A stretch of DNA of 64,000 nucleotides, taken from Paraburkholderia bryophila (lineage in GTDB: Bacteria > Pseudomonadota > Gammaproteobacteria > Burkholderiales > Burkholderiaceae). Positions 8,377 through 17,646 of the stretch are shown here, piece by piece. The position numbers were made by a program, and so were the translations under genes. Positions within the stretch are counted from its first letter, which is position 1, and every line of letters starts with the position of its first letter. The stretch is from the NCBI RefSeq assembly GCF_013409255.1, contig NZ_JACCAS010000002.1, forward strand, positions 1,674,001-1,738,000, read 5' to 3'. The notes under the pieces were generated by a model. That model had not been told where the DNA came from, searched no databases, and worked only from the letters and a program-made list of their open reading frames with translations.

Positions 8377-9714
8377 ATGAGCACCCCCCTTTACGACGGC
8401 GCCGCGCGGCCCGCTCGTCCTGTTTTACCCGGCGAACCCGTCGAATCCGCAGAACGCGCGGCGCTCTATCGCAAGCTCGCGTGGCGCATCGTGCCGTTTC
8501 TGTTTCTCGCGTTCATCGTCGCGTATATCGATCGTGTGAACGTGAGCTTCGCTAAATTGCAGATGCTCACCGATCTCTCGTTGAGTGAGACCGTGTATGG
8601 CGCGGGCGCGGGCATATTCTTCCTCGGCTATTTCATCTTCGAAGTGCCGAGCAACCTGATCCTGCATCGCGTCGGCGCGCGGCTCTGGATCGCGCGAATC
8701 ATGGTGACGTGGTCGATCGTGTCGTGTCTGACGATGTTCGCGAGCGGCGCCACGTCGTTCTATGTGCTGCGCTTTCTGCTCGGCGTCGCCGAAGCCGGTT
8801 TCTTTCCGGGCATCGTGCTGTATCTGTCCACCTGGTTCCCGTCGAACCGCCGCTCGCAGATCATTGCGCTCTTCATGGCGGCGATTCCGGTGTCGGGCGC
8901 GATAGGCGGTCCGGTGTCGGGCTGGATCATGCAGCACCTGGCGGGCGTGCACGGACTCGCCGGCTGGAAGTGGTTGTTCCTGATCGAAGGGATCGCCTCG
9001 CTCGTGGTCGGCGTCGTCGCGTTCTTCGTGCTGCACGACCGTATCGAGTCGGTGAGCTGGCTCTCTCAAGACGAGAAGGCGCTACTCGCGCGCGACCTCG
9101 ACGCCGATGCGCAGACCCGTGCGCATCAAACGGTGCGCGGCGCATTTACCAATCCGAAAGTGTGGCTGCTCGGGCTGCTGTACTTCTGCATCGCAATGGG
9201 CAACTACGGCCTCGTCTTCTGGCTACCCACGATGATCCGCGCCAGCGGCGTCGTCAGCGTGGCGAATATCGGCTTGTTGTCGGCGGTGCCGTCGCTGATC
9301 AGCGCGGTCGCGATGATCCTGATCGCGCGTCACGCCGATAAACACGACGAGCGGCGCATCCACGTCGCGGTGTGCGCGGTGCTCGGCGCGGCCGGCATGC
9401 TGGCGTCGGTGCTGCTCGGCCAGCACGTGTGGCTTTCCATGGTGGCGCTGGTGGTCGCGGCCATCGGCATCAATTCGATTGCGCCGGTGTTCTGGGGCAT
9501 TCCGACCGCGCTGATGGGCGGCGTGGGCGCGGCGGCGGCGATCGCGGTGATCAATTGCACCGGCAACCTGGCGGGTTTCGTGAGCCCGTATGTCATTGGA
9601 TTTCTGAAAGACGCGACCGGCACCTTGCTGCCCGGCATGATCGTGCTCGCCTGCGCGCTGGTGCTGGCTGCGGTGATCGTGCTGGCCATGCCGGCCACGC
9701 GCAGGACAGCATGA
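8377..9714 (+). CDS. MFS transporter, anion:cation symporter type
   Basis: A 445-residue integral membrane protein with about 12 helices. The first helix region (VPFLFLAFIVAYIDRVNVSFAK), GIFFLGYFIFEVPSNLILHRVGARLWIARIM and the large central loop are typical of the ACS family (tartrate, phthalate, hexuronate and related organic anions). Starts at ATG 8377 with GGAGAC upstream. First gene of a catabolic operon: its stop lies 10 bases before the SDR gene. The solute is probably the sugar acid or hydroxy acid processed by the downstream enzymes; this is inferred from context. Confidence 0.88.
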   Translation: MSTPLYDGAARPARPVLPGEPVESAERAALYRKLAWRIVPFLFLAFIVAYIDRVNVSFAKLQMLTDLSLSETVYGAGAGIFFLGYFIFEVPSNLILHRVGARLWIARIMVTWSIVSCLTMFASGATSFYVLRFLLGVAEAGFFPGIVLYLSTWFPSNRRSQIIALFMAAIPVSGAIGGPVSGWIMQHLAGVHGLAGWKWLFLIEGIASLVVGVVAFFVLHDRIESVSWLSQDEKALLARDLDADAQTRAHQTVRGAFTNPKVWLLGLLYFCIAMGNYGLVFWLPTMIRASGVVSVANIGLLSAVPSLISAVAMILIARHADKHDERRIHVAVCAVLGAAGMLASVLLGQHVWLSMVALVVAAIGINSIAPVFWGIPTALMGGVGAAAAIAVINCTGNLAGFVSPYVIGFLKDATGTLLPGMIVLACALVLAAVIVLAMPATRRTA

Positions 9715-9724
9715 GGAGAGCAGG

Positions 9725-10504
9725 ATGACGCATCAGGTTTGTATGGTCACGGGTGCCGCGACCGGTATCGGCGCGGCGACCGCGCTGCGCTTCGCGGGCG
9801 CCGGCTGGGCGGTGGCGCTCGGCAATTTCGACGACAGCACGCGTGAAGCGGCCTTGGCCGTCGAAGCGCAATGCCGGCGGCTCGGCGCCGAGACGCTGAT
9901 CTTCGACGCCGACGTCGGGTCCGACGTCGCTTGTGTGAAGGCCGTGGAGACGGTGGCGAAGCAATGGCAGCGCATCGACGCGCTGATCAACTGCGCGGGG
10001 ACGACGCGTTTTATCCCGCACGGCGATCTCGCTTCCGTCGACGATATGGAGTTCGAGCGGGTGTATCGCGTGAACCTGATCGGCATGTTTCAGATGACGC
10101 GCGCCGCGGTGCCCGTGCTGCGCGAATCGTCGACACCGTCGCACAGCAGTTCGGTGATCAATATCTCGTCGCTGGCTTCGTTGAACGGCACGGGGTCTTC
10201 CATCGCCTATGCGGCTTCGAAGGGCGCCGTCAACACGCTGACGCTCTCGTTGGCCCGCAATCTGGCGCCGCATATTCGCGTGAATGCGCTGGCCCCAGGC
10301 ATGGTGGACGACGGCTTGCCGCGCCGCGTGCTCGGTGAAGCGGCGTACGCGGAAATCGTCGACAGCATGACGGAGGTCGCACCGCTCAAGCGCGTCTCGC
10401 AGCCCGGCGAGATCGCGGACCTTGCGTGGTTCATCGCCGCGCATGCGCCGGCGATGACCGGCCAGGTGATCGCCGCGGAGAACGGCTTGCTGTTGAACGG
10501 TTGA
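9725..10504 (+). CDS. Short-chain dehydrogenase/reductase (SDR)
   Basis: A 259-residue classical SDR: nucleotide-binding [13 protein letters not shown] (residues 7-19), NCAG (about 89-92), catalytic Ser in ISSLAS and Y-x3-K in YAASK. The loop after the first strands (LGNFDDS) does not clearly fix the NAD or NADP preference. Ribosome site AGGAGAGCAGG precedes ATG 9725. Lying between a transporter and an IlvD/Edd dehydratase, it probably oxidises a sugar (or lactone precursor) or reduces a keto acid in the same pathway. Confidence 0.87.
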   Translation: MTHQVCMVTGAATGIGAATALRFAGAGWAVALGNFDDSTREAALAVEAQCRRLGAETLIFDADVGSDVACVKAVETVAKQWQRIDALINCAGTTRFIPHGDLASVDDMEFERVYRVNLIGMFQMTRAAVPVLRESSTPSHSSSVINISSLASLNGTGSSIAYAASKGAVNTLTLSLARNLAPHIRVNALAPGMVDDGLPRRVLGEAAYAEIVDSMTEVAPLKRVSQPGEIADLAWFIAAHAPAMTGQVIAAENGLLLNG

Positions 10505-10557
10505 AGCGACGACGCCACCCGCCCAGCACAACGCCCAATACATGCACAGGACCCACC

Positions 10558-12285
10558 ATGAGCAATCTCCACAAACATCGCTCGCGTACCGTGACCGAAG
10601 GCATCACGCGCACGCCGCACCGCGCGTTCCTGCGCGCGACCGGCATGGACGACGCCGCAATCGATAAACCGTTCGTTGCGATCGTCGATACGTTCGGCGA
10701 AAACACACCGTGCTCGATGTCGCTCGCCGCGGTCTCCGACAACGTGCGGCTCGGCGTGGCGGCGGGCGGCGGCGTGCCGATTCGCGGCTCGGCGATTTCG
10801 GTGTCGGACGGGACGTCGATGAATCACTCCGGCATGCGCTTTAGCCTTGTGTCGCGCGAGATCATTGCGGACAGCGTCGAGGTGTTCGTGCGCGCGCATT
10901 GCTATGACGCGTTCGTCGGCGTGGCCGGTTGTGACAAGACGCTGCCCGGCATTTTGATGGGCATGGTGCGGGTGAACGTGCCCGGCGTGTTCCTGTTCGG
11001 CGGCGCGATGTTGCCGGGCATTGCGCCGGACGGCACACAGGCCACGATCCTGACCGCGATCGAAGCCGTCGGCGCCGCGCAACGCGGCGACATGTCGCTC
11101 GAGACGCTACGCGGCATCGAAAAGCGCTGCACGCCGGGCGCGGGTTCGTGCCCAGGCCAGTTCACCGCGAACACGATGGCGATGGTGGCCGAAACGCTCG
11201 GTCTTGCGCCGCTCGGTTCGGCGATGGTCCCGGCCGTGTATAGCGAGCGCATTGCGATTGCGCGCCGCGCCGGCGAAACGGTGATGAACACGCTAAAAAA
11301 CGGCGGTCCGCTGCCGCGCGATCTGGTCACGCGCAAGAGTCTGGAGAACGCGTGCGCCGCGGTCGCGGCGACCGGCGGCTCGACCAATGCCGCGCTGCAT
11401 ATTCCGGCGATCGCGCATGAGGCGGGCATCCGCTTCACGCTCGACGACGTCTCCGAGGTGCTCGCGCGCACGCCGTTGATCGGCGATCTGCAGCCGGGCG
11501 GGCAGTATCTGGCGCTCGATCTTTATCACGTGGGCGGCGTGCCGGCCGTGTTGAATGCGTTGCTTGCCGGCGGTTTTCTGCACGGCGATACGCTGACGCA
11601 AACCGGCGAAACGCTCGAAGTCGCGTTGCAAGCGTTCGCGGGTCCGGATGGTCGAGTCGTGCGCGCGCATAACGAGCCATTGAGCGAGAACGCGGGGCTG
11701 GTTGTCCTGCGCGGCAACCTCGCGCCTGATGGCGCCTGTCTGAAGACGGCAGGGTTGAAGTCGCTGGTCTTCAGCGGCACCGCGCGCGTGTTCGAAACCG
11801 AAGAAGCGTGCATGTCGGTCGTCTCGAAGCGCACCTATCAGGAAGGCGACGTGCTGGTGATCCGCAACGAAGGGCCGAAGGGCGGTCCCGGCATGCGCGA
11901 GATGCTCAGCGTGACGGCGGCCCTCTACGGGCAAGGCATGGGCGAGAAAGTCGCGTTGCTGACCGACGGTCGTTTTTCCGGCGCGACGCGCGGCATGTGT
12001 ATCGGCTATGTCGGACCGGAGGCGGCGGCCGGTGGGCCGATTCGTTTGCTGAAAGACGGCGACCGGATTCATATCGACGCGCACAAAGGCACGCTCGACG
12101 TCGAGCTGAGCGAAGCGGAACTCGCGCGCCGCAGCGCGGAGGCGGTGCCGTTCACGCGGGGGCGTCTGGGCGGTGTGCTGGAGAAATACGAAGCGTTGGT
12201 GCGGCCGGCGAATCTCGGCGCGGTGACCCATTCGGGCGCGGTCGAGTGGCCGTATGAGGCGTCCATCGGCGAGGATGAGGCATGA
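10558..12285 (+). CDS. IlvD/Edd-family (sugar acid) dehydratase
   Basis: A 575-residue dehydratase with the family Cys positions that ligate the Fe-S cluster: [22 protein letters not shown] and [15 protein letters not shown]. The sequence [20 protein letters not shown] is the C-terminal family signature. It removes water from a 2,3-dihydroxy acid to give a 2-keto-3-deoxy acid. Placement with an SDR, an MFS and a beta-hydroxyacid dehydrogenase argues for a sugar acid dehydratase (arabonate/xylonate/gluconate type) rather than the biosynthetic IlvD. The start at ATG 10558 is chosen because upstream in-frame residues overlap the SDR gene. Confidence 0.87.
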   Translation: MSNLHKHRSRTVTEGITRTPHRAFLRATGMDDAAIDKPFVAIVDTFGENTPCSMSLAAVSDNVRLGVAAGGGVPIRGSAISVSDGTSMNHSGMRFSLVSREIIADSVEVFVRAHCYDAFVGVAGCDKTLPGILMGMVRVNVPGVFLFGGAMLPGIAPDGTQATILTAIEAVGAAQRGDMSLETLRGIEKRCTPGAGSCPGQFTANTMAMVAETLGLAPLGSAMVPAVYSERIAIARRAGETVMNTLKNGGPLPRDLVTRKSLENACAAVAATGGSTNAALHIPAIAHEAGIRFTLDDVSEVLARTPLIGDLQPGGQYLALDLYHVGGVPAVLNALLAGGFLHGDTLTQTGETLEVALQAFAGPDGRVVRAHNEPLSENAGLVVLRGNLAPDGACLKTAGLKSLVFSGTARVFETEEACMSVVSKRTYQEGDVLVIRNEGPKGGPGMREMLSVTAALYGQGMGEKVALLTDGRFSGATRGMCIGYVGPEAAAGGPIRLLKDGDRIHIDAHKGTLDVELSEAELARRSAEAVPFTRGRLGGVLEKYEALVRPANLGAVTHSGAVEWPYEASIGEDEA

Positions 12286-13190
12286 GCCATGGCGATTTGC
12301 CTGAGACGCCGCGCATCGGCTTCTGTGGAATCGGCAAGATGGGCGAGCCGATGGCCTGGCGGCTGCTTGCGGCAGGCCATGCGTTGCGGGTGTGGAACCG
12401 CTCGTCCGCGAAGTTGGCGCAGCTTGAGGCGCATGGCGCGGTAGTCGATGAATCGCCCAGGCAGTTGGCCGAGCACAGCGACGTCGCGATGCTGTGCCTC
12501 GGCGACGCCGATGCTGTCGAAGACGTCGTGTTCGGCGCTGAAGGACTCGCGCGGGCGGTCAACGCGCCGCGCTTTCTGATCGACCACTCGACCATCGCAC
12601 CCATGCAGGCGCGACACTTCGCGCAGCGCTGGCATGAGATGACCGGCGGTGCATGGATTGACGCGCCCGTGTCGGGCGGCACGGCAGGCGCCGCAGCGGG
12701 CACGCTCGCGATCTTCTGCGGTGGCGGCGCGCCGGAGATCGCTGCGGTCGAACCGCTGTTGCGTGCTTATGCGTCGCGTGTGACGCGCATGGGCGCGAGC
12801 GGTGCCGGACAAGCGACCAAACTGGCCAATCAGGCGATCGTCGTGACGACCATTGCGGGTATTGCCGAAGCCTGCGTGCTCGCACAACGCGCGGGTATCG
12901 ACGCCGCGTCGATGCCCGCCGCGTTGGGAGGCGGTTGGGCCGATTCGGTGCTGCTGCAAACCTTGCTGCCGCGCATGCTGACGCCGCCGTCGAATCCGTC
13001 GGGCACGATCAGGACCATGTTGAAGGATCTCGACGCCGTCGCGGAGTTGGCGCACGAGTCGCATGCGCCGCTGCGGGCAGTCGGCGAAGTGCGCAAGCTA
13101 TTGCAGGAAGCGGTGGAGCAAGGACTCGGCGAAGAGGACATTTCGCAGATCGTCCGCGTTCTGCTCAAGCAGTCCATGAGAGAAATGTGA
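12282..13190 (+). CDS. Beta-hydroxyacid dehydrogenase (3-hydroxyisobutyrate/tartronate semialdehyde type)
   Basis: A 302-residue NAD(P)-dependent enzyme overlapping the dehydratase stop by four bases (ATGA). It carries the N-terminal Rossmann motif [13 protein letters not shown], the substrate-binding [11 protein letters not shown], and the catalytic Lys in [14 protein letters not shown]. The C-terminal all-helical dimerisation domain is complete. It reduces or oxidises a 3-hydroxy acid; tartronate semialdehyde or a related short semialdehyde is plausible downstream of aldol cleavage, but no aldolase is present in this operon. Confidence 0.87.
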   Translation: MSHGDLPETPRIGFCGIGKMGEPMAWRLLAAGHALRVWNRSSAKLAQLEAHGAVVDESPRQLAEHSDVAMLCLGDADAVEDVVFGAEGLARAVNAPRFLIDHSTIAPMQARHFAQRWHEMTGGAWIDAPVSGGTAGAAAGTLAIFCGGGAPEIAAVEPLLRAYASRVTRMGASGAGQATKLANQAIVVTTIAGIAEACVLAQRAGIDAASMPAALGGGWADSVLLQTLLPRMLTPPSNPSGTIRTMLKDLDAVAELAHESHAPLRAVGEVRKLLQEAVEQGLGEEDISQIVRVLLKQSMREM

Positions 13191-13301
13191 GCGGCAAGAT
13201 CGAACCGCGCTTACCGGCCTGACAACACACGGCCCCACTTTCGCCAGGTCCACCGTCGTCGCGGTTCCTTACCTGGGTATGCAAATTACCCCAGCACCGC
13301 T

Positions 13302-13322
13302 AAAGGTGAGGGTTTGCGGGAG
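13302..13322 (+). repeat. GGTGAG-N6-CGGGAG element, copy 3
   Basis: AAAGGTGAGG then GTTTG then CGGGAG. First of three copies packed in the 498-base gap between the dehydrogenase stop (13190) and the response regulator start (13689). Confidence 0.85.
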
Positions 13323-13384
13323 TAGCCGGTTCGACACCTCCCGCGCCACGCCCAGCATGCCTTTGCGCCCTGCCCCTAAGCTCG

Positions 13385-13405
13385 AAAGGTGAGGGTTTTC
13401 GGGAG
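13385..13405 (+). repeat. GGTGAG-N6-CGGGAG element, copy 4
   Basis: AAAGGTGAGG then GTTTT then CGGGAG; starts 83 bases after the start of copy 3, same strand. Confidence 0.88.
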
Positions 13406-13449
13406 TGGGGCAAACCGCACCTTGCGCCTAACCCCGACCGCTCCGAATC

Positions 13450-13470
13450 AAAGGTGAGGTTTTTCGGGAG
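13450..13470 (+). repeat. GGTGAG-N6-CGGGAG element, copy 5
   Basis: AAAGGTGAGG then TTTTT then CGGGAG; identical over 21 bases to the copy at 4608. Starts 65 bases after copy 4. Confidence 0.88.
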
Positions 13471-13688
13471 CGTGTCTTGCCCATCGGCGCGCGGCTCGCG
13501 CGCAATCCCATACCACGTTCCAGATTGAAAGAGTTGGGAAGAAATTGCCAACCTTGGGGGTTGTTCCGCGTTTTGAGATGAGCCGCATACAGGGAAGATG
13601 GCGACGCGGACGACAAAGTCTGCGGCTTCGCTATACCTGCAAGCCGGACCCTGTCTCTGAAAAACGATCGTCTCCTGGAATCAGTTGG

Positions 13689-14435
13689 ATGAGTCAGCAT
13701 ATTCTTTTCGTTGGCGCCGATGCCGGCTTGACGGCCGTGGTGGGCGCATCGTTGCGCGGGCAAGGCTGCGGGGTCTCCGCACGTCCACCGGTCGTCGGTC
13801 TTAAGCACGTGGTCGAGATGGAGCGGCCGGCGTTGCTGGTGCTCGACATCTCCGCGCCGCATGGCGACGGGCTGGCGGTGTTGCGCGACCTTCGCCTGAG
13901 CGGTAACGACGTGCCGGTGATTCTGCTGTCGACGGGCAGCAAGGCGATCGATCGGGTAATCGGCCTCGAACTGGGCGCCGACGATTTCATGAGCAAGCCC
14001 GCCGATCCCGCCGAACTGCTCGCCCGTATCCGCGTGCTGTTGCGACGGCGCGGCGCGCTCGCGCCAGGCGCGCCGGAAACGCGGCCGCCTTATCGCTTCG
14101 GCCGCTGCGAGCTGAACTTCTCCGCGCGCGAGTTGCATCGCGATAACGAGCGCTTCGCGCTGCGCAGTTCCGAGTTCGCGTTGCTGAAGATCTTCGTCAA
14201 TCACGCGATGACCGTGCTGACGCGCATGCAGCTCAACGAGCAGCTACGCGGCAGCAGCGTGGTGCATCAAGGGCGCAGTCTCGATGTGTCGATCTGGCGG
14301 TTGCGCCGGCTGATCGAGATGGATCCTTCCGAACCGCGTTACGTGCAGACGGTGTGGGGACGCGGTTATGTGTTCGTGCCGCACGGCGAGATCGGTGCGG
14401 CCGAGCGCGGCGCAATGGTCGCGCCCGGCGTGTGA
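13689..14435 (+). CDS. OmpR/PhoB-type response regulator
   Basis: A 248-residue two-domain regulator. The receiver (1-115) has a weakened acidic pocket (ILFVGADAG) but keeps the phospho-acceptor Asp (LLVLDISAPHGDG), the Thr/Ser (LLSTGS) and Lys (MSKPAD). The C-terminal winged helix (about 140-235) ends with the family GRGYVFVPHG. ATG 13689 is chosen because the receiver starts there; 48 upstream codons in frame do not extend the domain. No kinase gene is adjacent, so it is an orphan regulator. The loss of one acidic-pocket residue (GAD instead of DDD) may alter phosphorylation. Confidence 0.82.
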   Translation: MSQHILFVGADAGLTAVVGASLRGQGCGVSARPPVVGLKHVVEMERPALLVLDISAPHGDGLAVLRDLRLSGNDVPVILLSTGSKAIDRVIGLELGADDFMSKPADPAELLARIRVLLRRRGALAPGAPETRPPYRFGRCELNFSARELHRDNERFALRSSEFALLKIFVNHAMTVLTRMQLNEQLRGSSVVHQGRSLDVSIWRLRRLIEMDPSEPRYVQTVWGRGYVFVPHGEIGAAERGAMVAPGV

Positions 14436-14484
14436 CGTGGGTGTCTGGTCCGCGATTTGGCGTTAGCGGCGCCCGAATCCGCTC

Positions 14485-14505
14485 AAAGGTGAGTGTTTTC
14501 GGGAG
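14485..14505 (+). repeat. GGTGAG-N6-CGGGAG element, copy 6
   Basis: AAAGGTGAGT then GTTTT then CGGGAG, 49 bases after the response regulator stop and on its strand, 15 bases from the convergent SDR stop. Confidence 0.82.
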
Positions 14506-14520
14506 CGCTGACGGCGTGCG

Positions 14521-15279
14521 TCAAACCGGCTTCGCGATCTCGCGAATGTCGGCCACCGGCGTTTCGCCGAAGCTGTCGCCGAGTGCGTAATCGAGCAACT
14601 GGGTTGCGCATTGTTCCGGCGTCGCGAGCTGTCCGTTGCGCTTGAGGTCTTCGAATTTTTCACGCAGCGGGAACTGCTCGGTGCCGCTTCCACGAATCTC
14701 CGCCTGCATATTCGTATCGATCACGCCCGGCGCCAGGCTGCAGATGCGCAGCGCGCGATTCGCGTCGAGTGCGACGGCGCGCGCGTGATGATCAAGCGCG
14801 GCCTTGGTCGCGCAGTAGATGCTCCAGCCAGGATACGCATTGCGTGCCGCGCCGCTCGAGATATGGACGATACGCCGGTCGACGGCGTCGGCGCTGGCGG
14901 CGGCGAGCGCGCTCGCCAGCATCAGCGGCGTGGCGACGTTCAGGCTCACCGCGGTGGCAATTGCGGCGGGATCCTGTCCTTCGATCGGTCCGATGGGCTG
15001 CACCATGCCCGCGTTGTTGATCAGCAGCACCGTTTGCGCGCCCTTGAGAAACGCATGCAGCGCGTCGGTCGCGATCCATTGCGCGACGCGCGCGGGGTCG
15101 TCCAACGTCAATTCGATCTCTTCGAGCTGCGTGGGAAAGCGCGTCTTGAGCGTGGCGTGACGCGAGCGGGACAGGCCCAGCACGGCGACGTCGCGCGCGA
15201 GCAGTTGCTCGGCAAGCGCGGCGCCCAGGCCGCGTGTGTGGCCGGTGACGATCGCGCGAATCGGAGAAGAGGGAGTCAT
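14521..15279 (-). CDS. Short-chain dehydrogenase/reductase (SDR)
   Basis: A 252-residue SDR with VTGHTRGLGAALA near the N-terminus, NNAG, ISSGAARNAYPGWS and the catalytic YCATK. The unusual middle section (SLNVATPLMLASAL, DANRALRICSLAPGVIDTNMQ) resembles the sepiapterin-reductase-like or benzil-reductase-like SDR branch. The substrate cannot be assigned. It is a single gene, convergent with the response regulator, about 100 bases downstream of the GlxA-type regulator gene on the same strand, so the two may be co-transcribed. Confidence 0.83.
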   Translation of the reverse strand: MTPSSPIRAIVTGHTRGLGAALAEQLLARDVAVLGLSRSRHATLKTRFPTQLEEIELTLDDPARVAQWIATDALHAFLKGAQTVLLINNAGMVQPIGPIEGQDPAAIATAVSLNVATPLMLASALAAASADAVDRRIVHISSGAARNAYPGWSIYCATKAALDHHARAVALDANRALRICSLAPGVIDTNMQAEIRGSGTEQFPLREKFEDLKRNGQLATPEQCATQLLDYALGDSFGETPVADIREIAKPV

Positions 15280-15381
15280 GTCGTTCCTTGGGATCGGTGG
15301 CTTGGGGAGGCGGCTATTTTCTCACGCGGGTTTCATGCGCGCTGAGCGGCGCGGCTTCAGCGCCGGGTTCGACCGACGCGC

Positions 15382-16344
15382 TCAACTGGAACGGAAGCGC
15401 TCGCGATACTGCATGGGCGTCGCGCCGATTCGTTTGGTGAAGACGATCCGCATCCGGTCGGCGGTGCCGAAGCCGCAGTCGTAGGCGATTGCCTTGAGCG
15501 CCGCGCCGCTGCTTTCGAGCAGTTTGCGCGCCGCATCCACACGCGCACGTTCGACGAATTCGTGCGGCGTCACCTGCGTCTCCTGCACGAACACGCGTGC
15601 GAAGTTGCGTGCGCTCATGCCCGCGACGTCCGCCAGTTGCTTCACCGTGAAGCTCTCGCGAATCCGCTCCATGACGTGCGCCTGGACCTTGGCAACCGGC
15701 GAGGTTTCGTCGGCCGGGGCGGTGAGATACGGACTGAATTGCGACTGGCCGCCCTGACGCTGCGCGAACACGACCAGTCGTTTGGCGACGGCCAGCGCGG
15801 TGTGCGGACCGTGATCTTCGGCGACCAACGCGAGCGACAGATCGATGCCGGCCGTTACGCCTGCCGACGTGACGAGTGGTCCATCGCGCAGATAGATGCG
15901 GTCGAAGTCGACGCGCGCCTTCGGAAACTGCGCCGCCAGTTGTGCGGCGTGCTGCCAGTGCGTGGTGACGTTGCAGTCATCGAGCAAACCGGCGTGGCCT
16001 AGCGCGAATGCACCGGTGCAGATCGAGCCGTAACGGTCGCATTGCGTGGCGACGCTCGTTAGCCATTCCAGCATGCGGTCATCTAGCGCCTCGCTGTCCG
16101 GCAGCGCCGGGCCGCCTGCGATCAACGCCAGATCGAACGGGCGGCGCGCTTCGTCGAAAGTCGTGTCGGCGACGAGCGTCATGCCGTTGGACGCGCGCAG
16201 CGGCGCTGCCTCGGCACTGATCAGCTTGACCTCGTAGCGCGCGGCCGGCGCAATGAAGCGGTTGGCTTCGGAAAACACGTCGACGGGTCCAGCGACGTCG
16301 AGCGCCTGGACGCCGGGAAAGATCGCGATCGCGACGGTAGACAT
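15382..16344 (-). CDS. GlxA-family regulator (DJ-1/PfpI domain plus AraC DNA-binding domain)
   Basis: A 320-residue protein. Residues about 3-180 form a DJ-1/PfpI-like domain (VAIAIFPGVQALDVAGPVDVFSEAN; nucleophile-elbow region YGSICTGAFALGHAGLL). Residues about 220-318 form two AraC helix-turn-helix motifs (VKQLADVAGMSARNFARVFVQET; KAIAYDCGFGTADRMRIVFTKRIG). The start at 16344 is preferred over one ten codons upstream because AAAGGAAG lies just ahead of it. The family activates genes for amine, amino acid or betaine use, with the PfpI-like domain as ligand sensor. The divergent neighbour is a LysR gene. Confidence 0.87.
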   Translation of the reverse strand: MSTVAIAIFPGVQALDVAGPVDVFSEANRFIAPAARYEVKLISAEAAPLRASNGMTLVADTTFDEARRPFDLALIAGGPALPDSEALDDRMLEWLTSVATQCDRYGSICTGAFALGHAGLLDDCNVTTHWQHAAQLAAQFPKARVDFDRIYLRDGPLVTSAGVTAGIDLSLALVAEDHGPHTALAVAKRLVVFAQRQGGQSQFSPYLTAPADETSPVAKVQAHVMERIRESFTVKQLADVAGMSARNFARVFVQETQVTPHEFVERARVDAARKLLESSGAALKAIAYDCGFGTADRMRIVFTKRIGATPMQYRERFRSS

Positions 16345-16572
16345 CGAAAGACTTCCTTTGACGATGGACGGCATCCGCTAGTCGCGGCGGTCAGCGTGAT
16401 GCGGTGGGCACAGCGCGTGTGGCAGAGTTTAATTCGACTGATGCCCCGAGGTCACGCACATGCACGCACAGGCACGCGCATCCGCATGGCGCGTGTTCCA
16501 ACCAAGACATCGCACCTGTTTCCGCATCTGGCGTCAGAATAGCCGGATCGCACAACCACGCGGCGCCCCGTC

Positions 16573-17535
16573 ATGGCCATCAAAAACCTTCTGCGAAGGC
16601 TCGACCTCACCACGCTTCACCTCTTTCTCGCGGTCTACGAGGAAGGCACGCTGACGCGTGCCGCCGAGCGGGAAGCGATCGCCGTCTCCGCCGCCAGCAA
16701 GCGTCTGCTCGAACTCGAACAGACGATCGGCGCGACGCTGTTTCAACGCAACGCGCGCGGCATGACGCTCACGCCGGCGGGTGAAACGCTGCTGCACCAC
16801 GCGCGTCGCGTGATGCGCGACATCGAGAATATCGGCATCGAACTGGCTGGTCATGCAAGCGGCGTACGCGGCTATGTGCGGATGATGGCCAATCTGTCGG
16901 CGATCGTCGAATTTCTGCCTGAGGACTTGCGCGCGTTTCAGTTGCAGCACGAGCGCGTCAAACTCGACCTGGAAGAGCGGCCGAGCGGCGGCGTGGTCGA
17001 AGCCGTCGACGATAGCCTCGCGGATCTCGGCATCTGTTCCGGCGAGGCCGATACGCGCGATCTGCACGTCGCGCATTATCGGCACGACTCGCTGATCCTC
17101 GTGATGCGCGACGATCATCCGCTGGCGGGACGCGCCAGCGTGGCCTTCGCCGAAACGCTGGACGGCGATCACGTCGGCCTGCATGCGGCGAGTTCGATCA
17201 ACGCGCGCACCCATCTGGCCGCGCGTCAGGCGGGCAAGGCGTTGCGGCTGCGCATCCACGTGCCGGGCTTCGATGCGGTGTGCCGCATGGTGCAAGCGGG
17301 TATGGGCGTCGGCGTTCTGCCGCTCAAGGTGTATCAACTGATGGGCCGCCCGCTCGGTCTGATCGGCGCGCCGCTCGAAGACGAGTGGTCCGAGCGCAGC
17401 CTGATCCTGGTGGTGCGCGACGTCGAGGCGCTGTCGCCGGTGAGTCGCCTGCTGTTCGACCATCTGCGTTCGATCGAAGCCGCCGAGGCCTCGACTACCC
17501 AGTCCACCCCCAACACCCCGCCAGCCGCCGCCTGA
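16573..17535 (+). CDS. LysR-family transcriptional regulator
   Basis: A 320-residue LysR regulator with its helix-turn-helix at about 10-68 (TTLHLFLAVYEEGTLTRAAEREAIAVSAASKRLLELEQTIG). The Ala/Ser-rich recognition helix and the overall effector domain suit the branch often next to CoA-transferase genes. It is oriented the same way as the CaiB/HMG-CoA lyase/MFS operon beginning 111 bases downstream, and probably controls it. The C-terminus ends in a Thr/Pro/Ala tail outside the folded domain. Confidence 0.88.
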   Translation: MAIKNLLRRLDLTTLHLFLAVYEEGTLTRAAEREAIAVSAASKRLLELEQTIGATLFQRNARGMTLTPAGETLLHHARRVMRDIENIGIELAGHASGVRGYVRMMANLSAIVEFLPEDLRAFQLQHERVKLDLEERPSGGVVEAVDDSLADLGICSGEADTRDLHVAHYRHDSLILVMRDDHPLAGRASVAFAETLDGDHVGLHAASSINARTHLAARQAGKALRLRIHVPGFDAVCRMVQAGMGVGVLPLKVYQLMGRPLGLIGAPLEDEWSERSLILVVRDVEALSPVSRLLFDHLRSIEAAEASTTQSTPNTPPAAA

Positions 17536-17548
17536 CGCCGAGCGTTCG

Positions 17549-17562
17549 CCGTTCGCGAACGG
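17549..17562. promoter_or_regulatory. 14-bp perfect palindrome upstream of CoA-transferase operon
   Basis: CCGTTCGCGAACGG lies 13 bases after the LysR stop and 84 bases before the CoA-transferase start. It is a perfect inverted repeat in the only gap of the cassette, so it may be an operator. A chance palindrome in GC-rich DNA is not excluded. Confidence 0.35.
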
Positions 17563-17646
17563 TCGTTGCCGAATGGCGGTTGGACGCCGCCGTCGCGCCG
17601 CTTCTAAGCTGTCTCCCAACACGAAACCCACTTCGGAGACAGCAAC

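Noticed and set aside
16455..16500. GCACGCACAGGCACGCGCATCC-type short alternating repeats upstream of the LysR gene
   Set aside because: Simple-sequence-like run without a stable unit or dyad; no function inferred.
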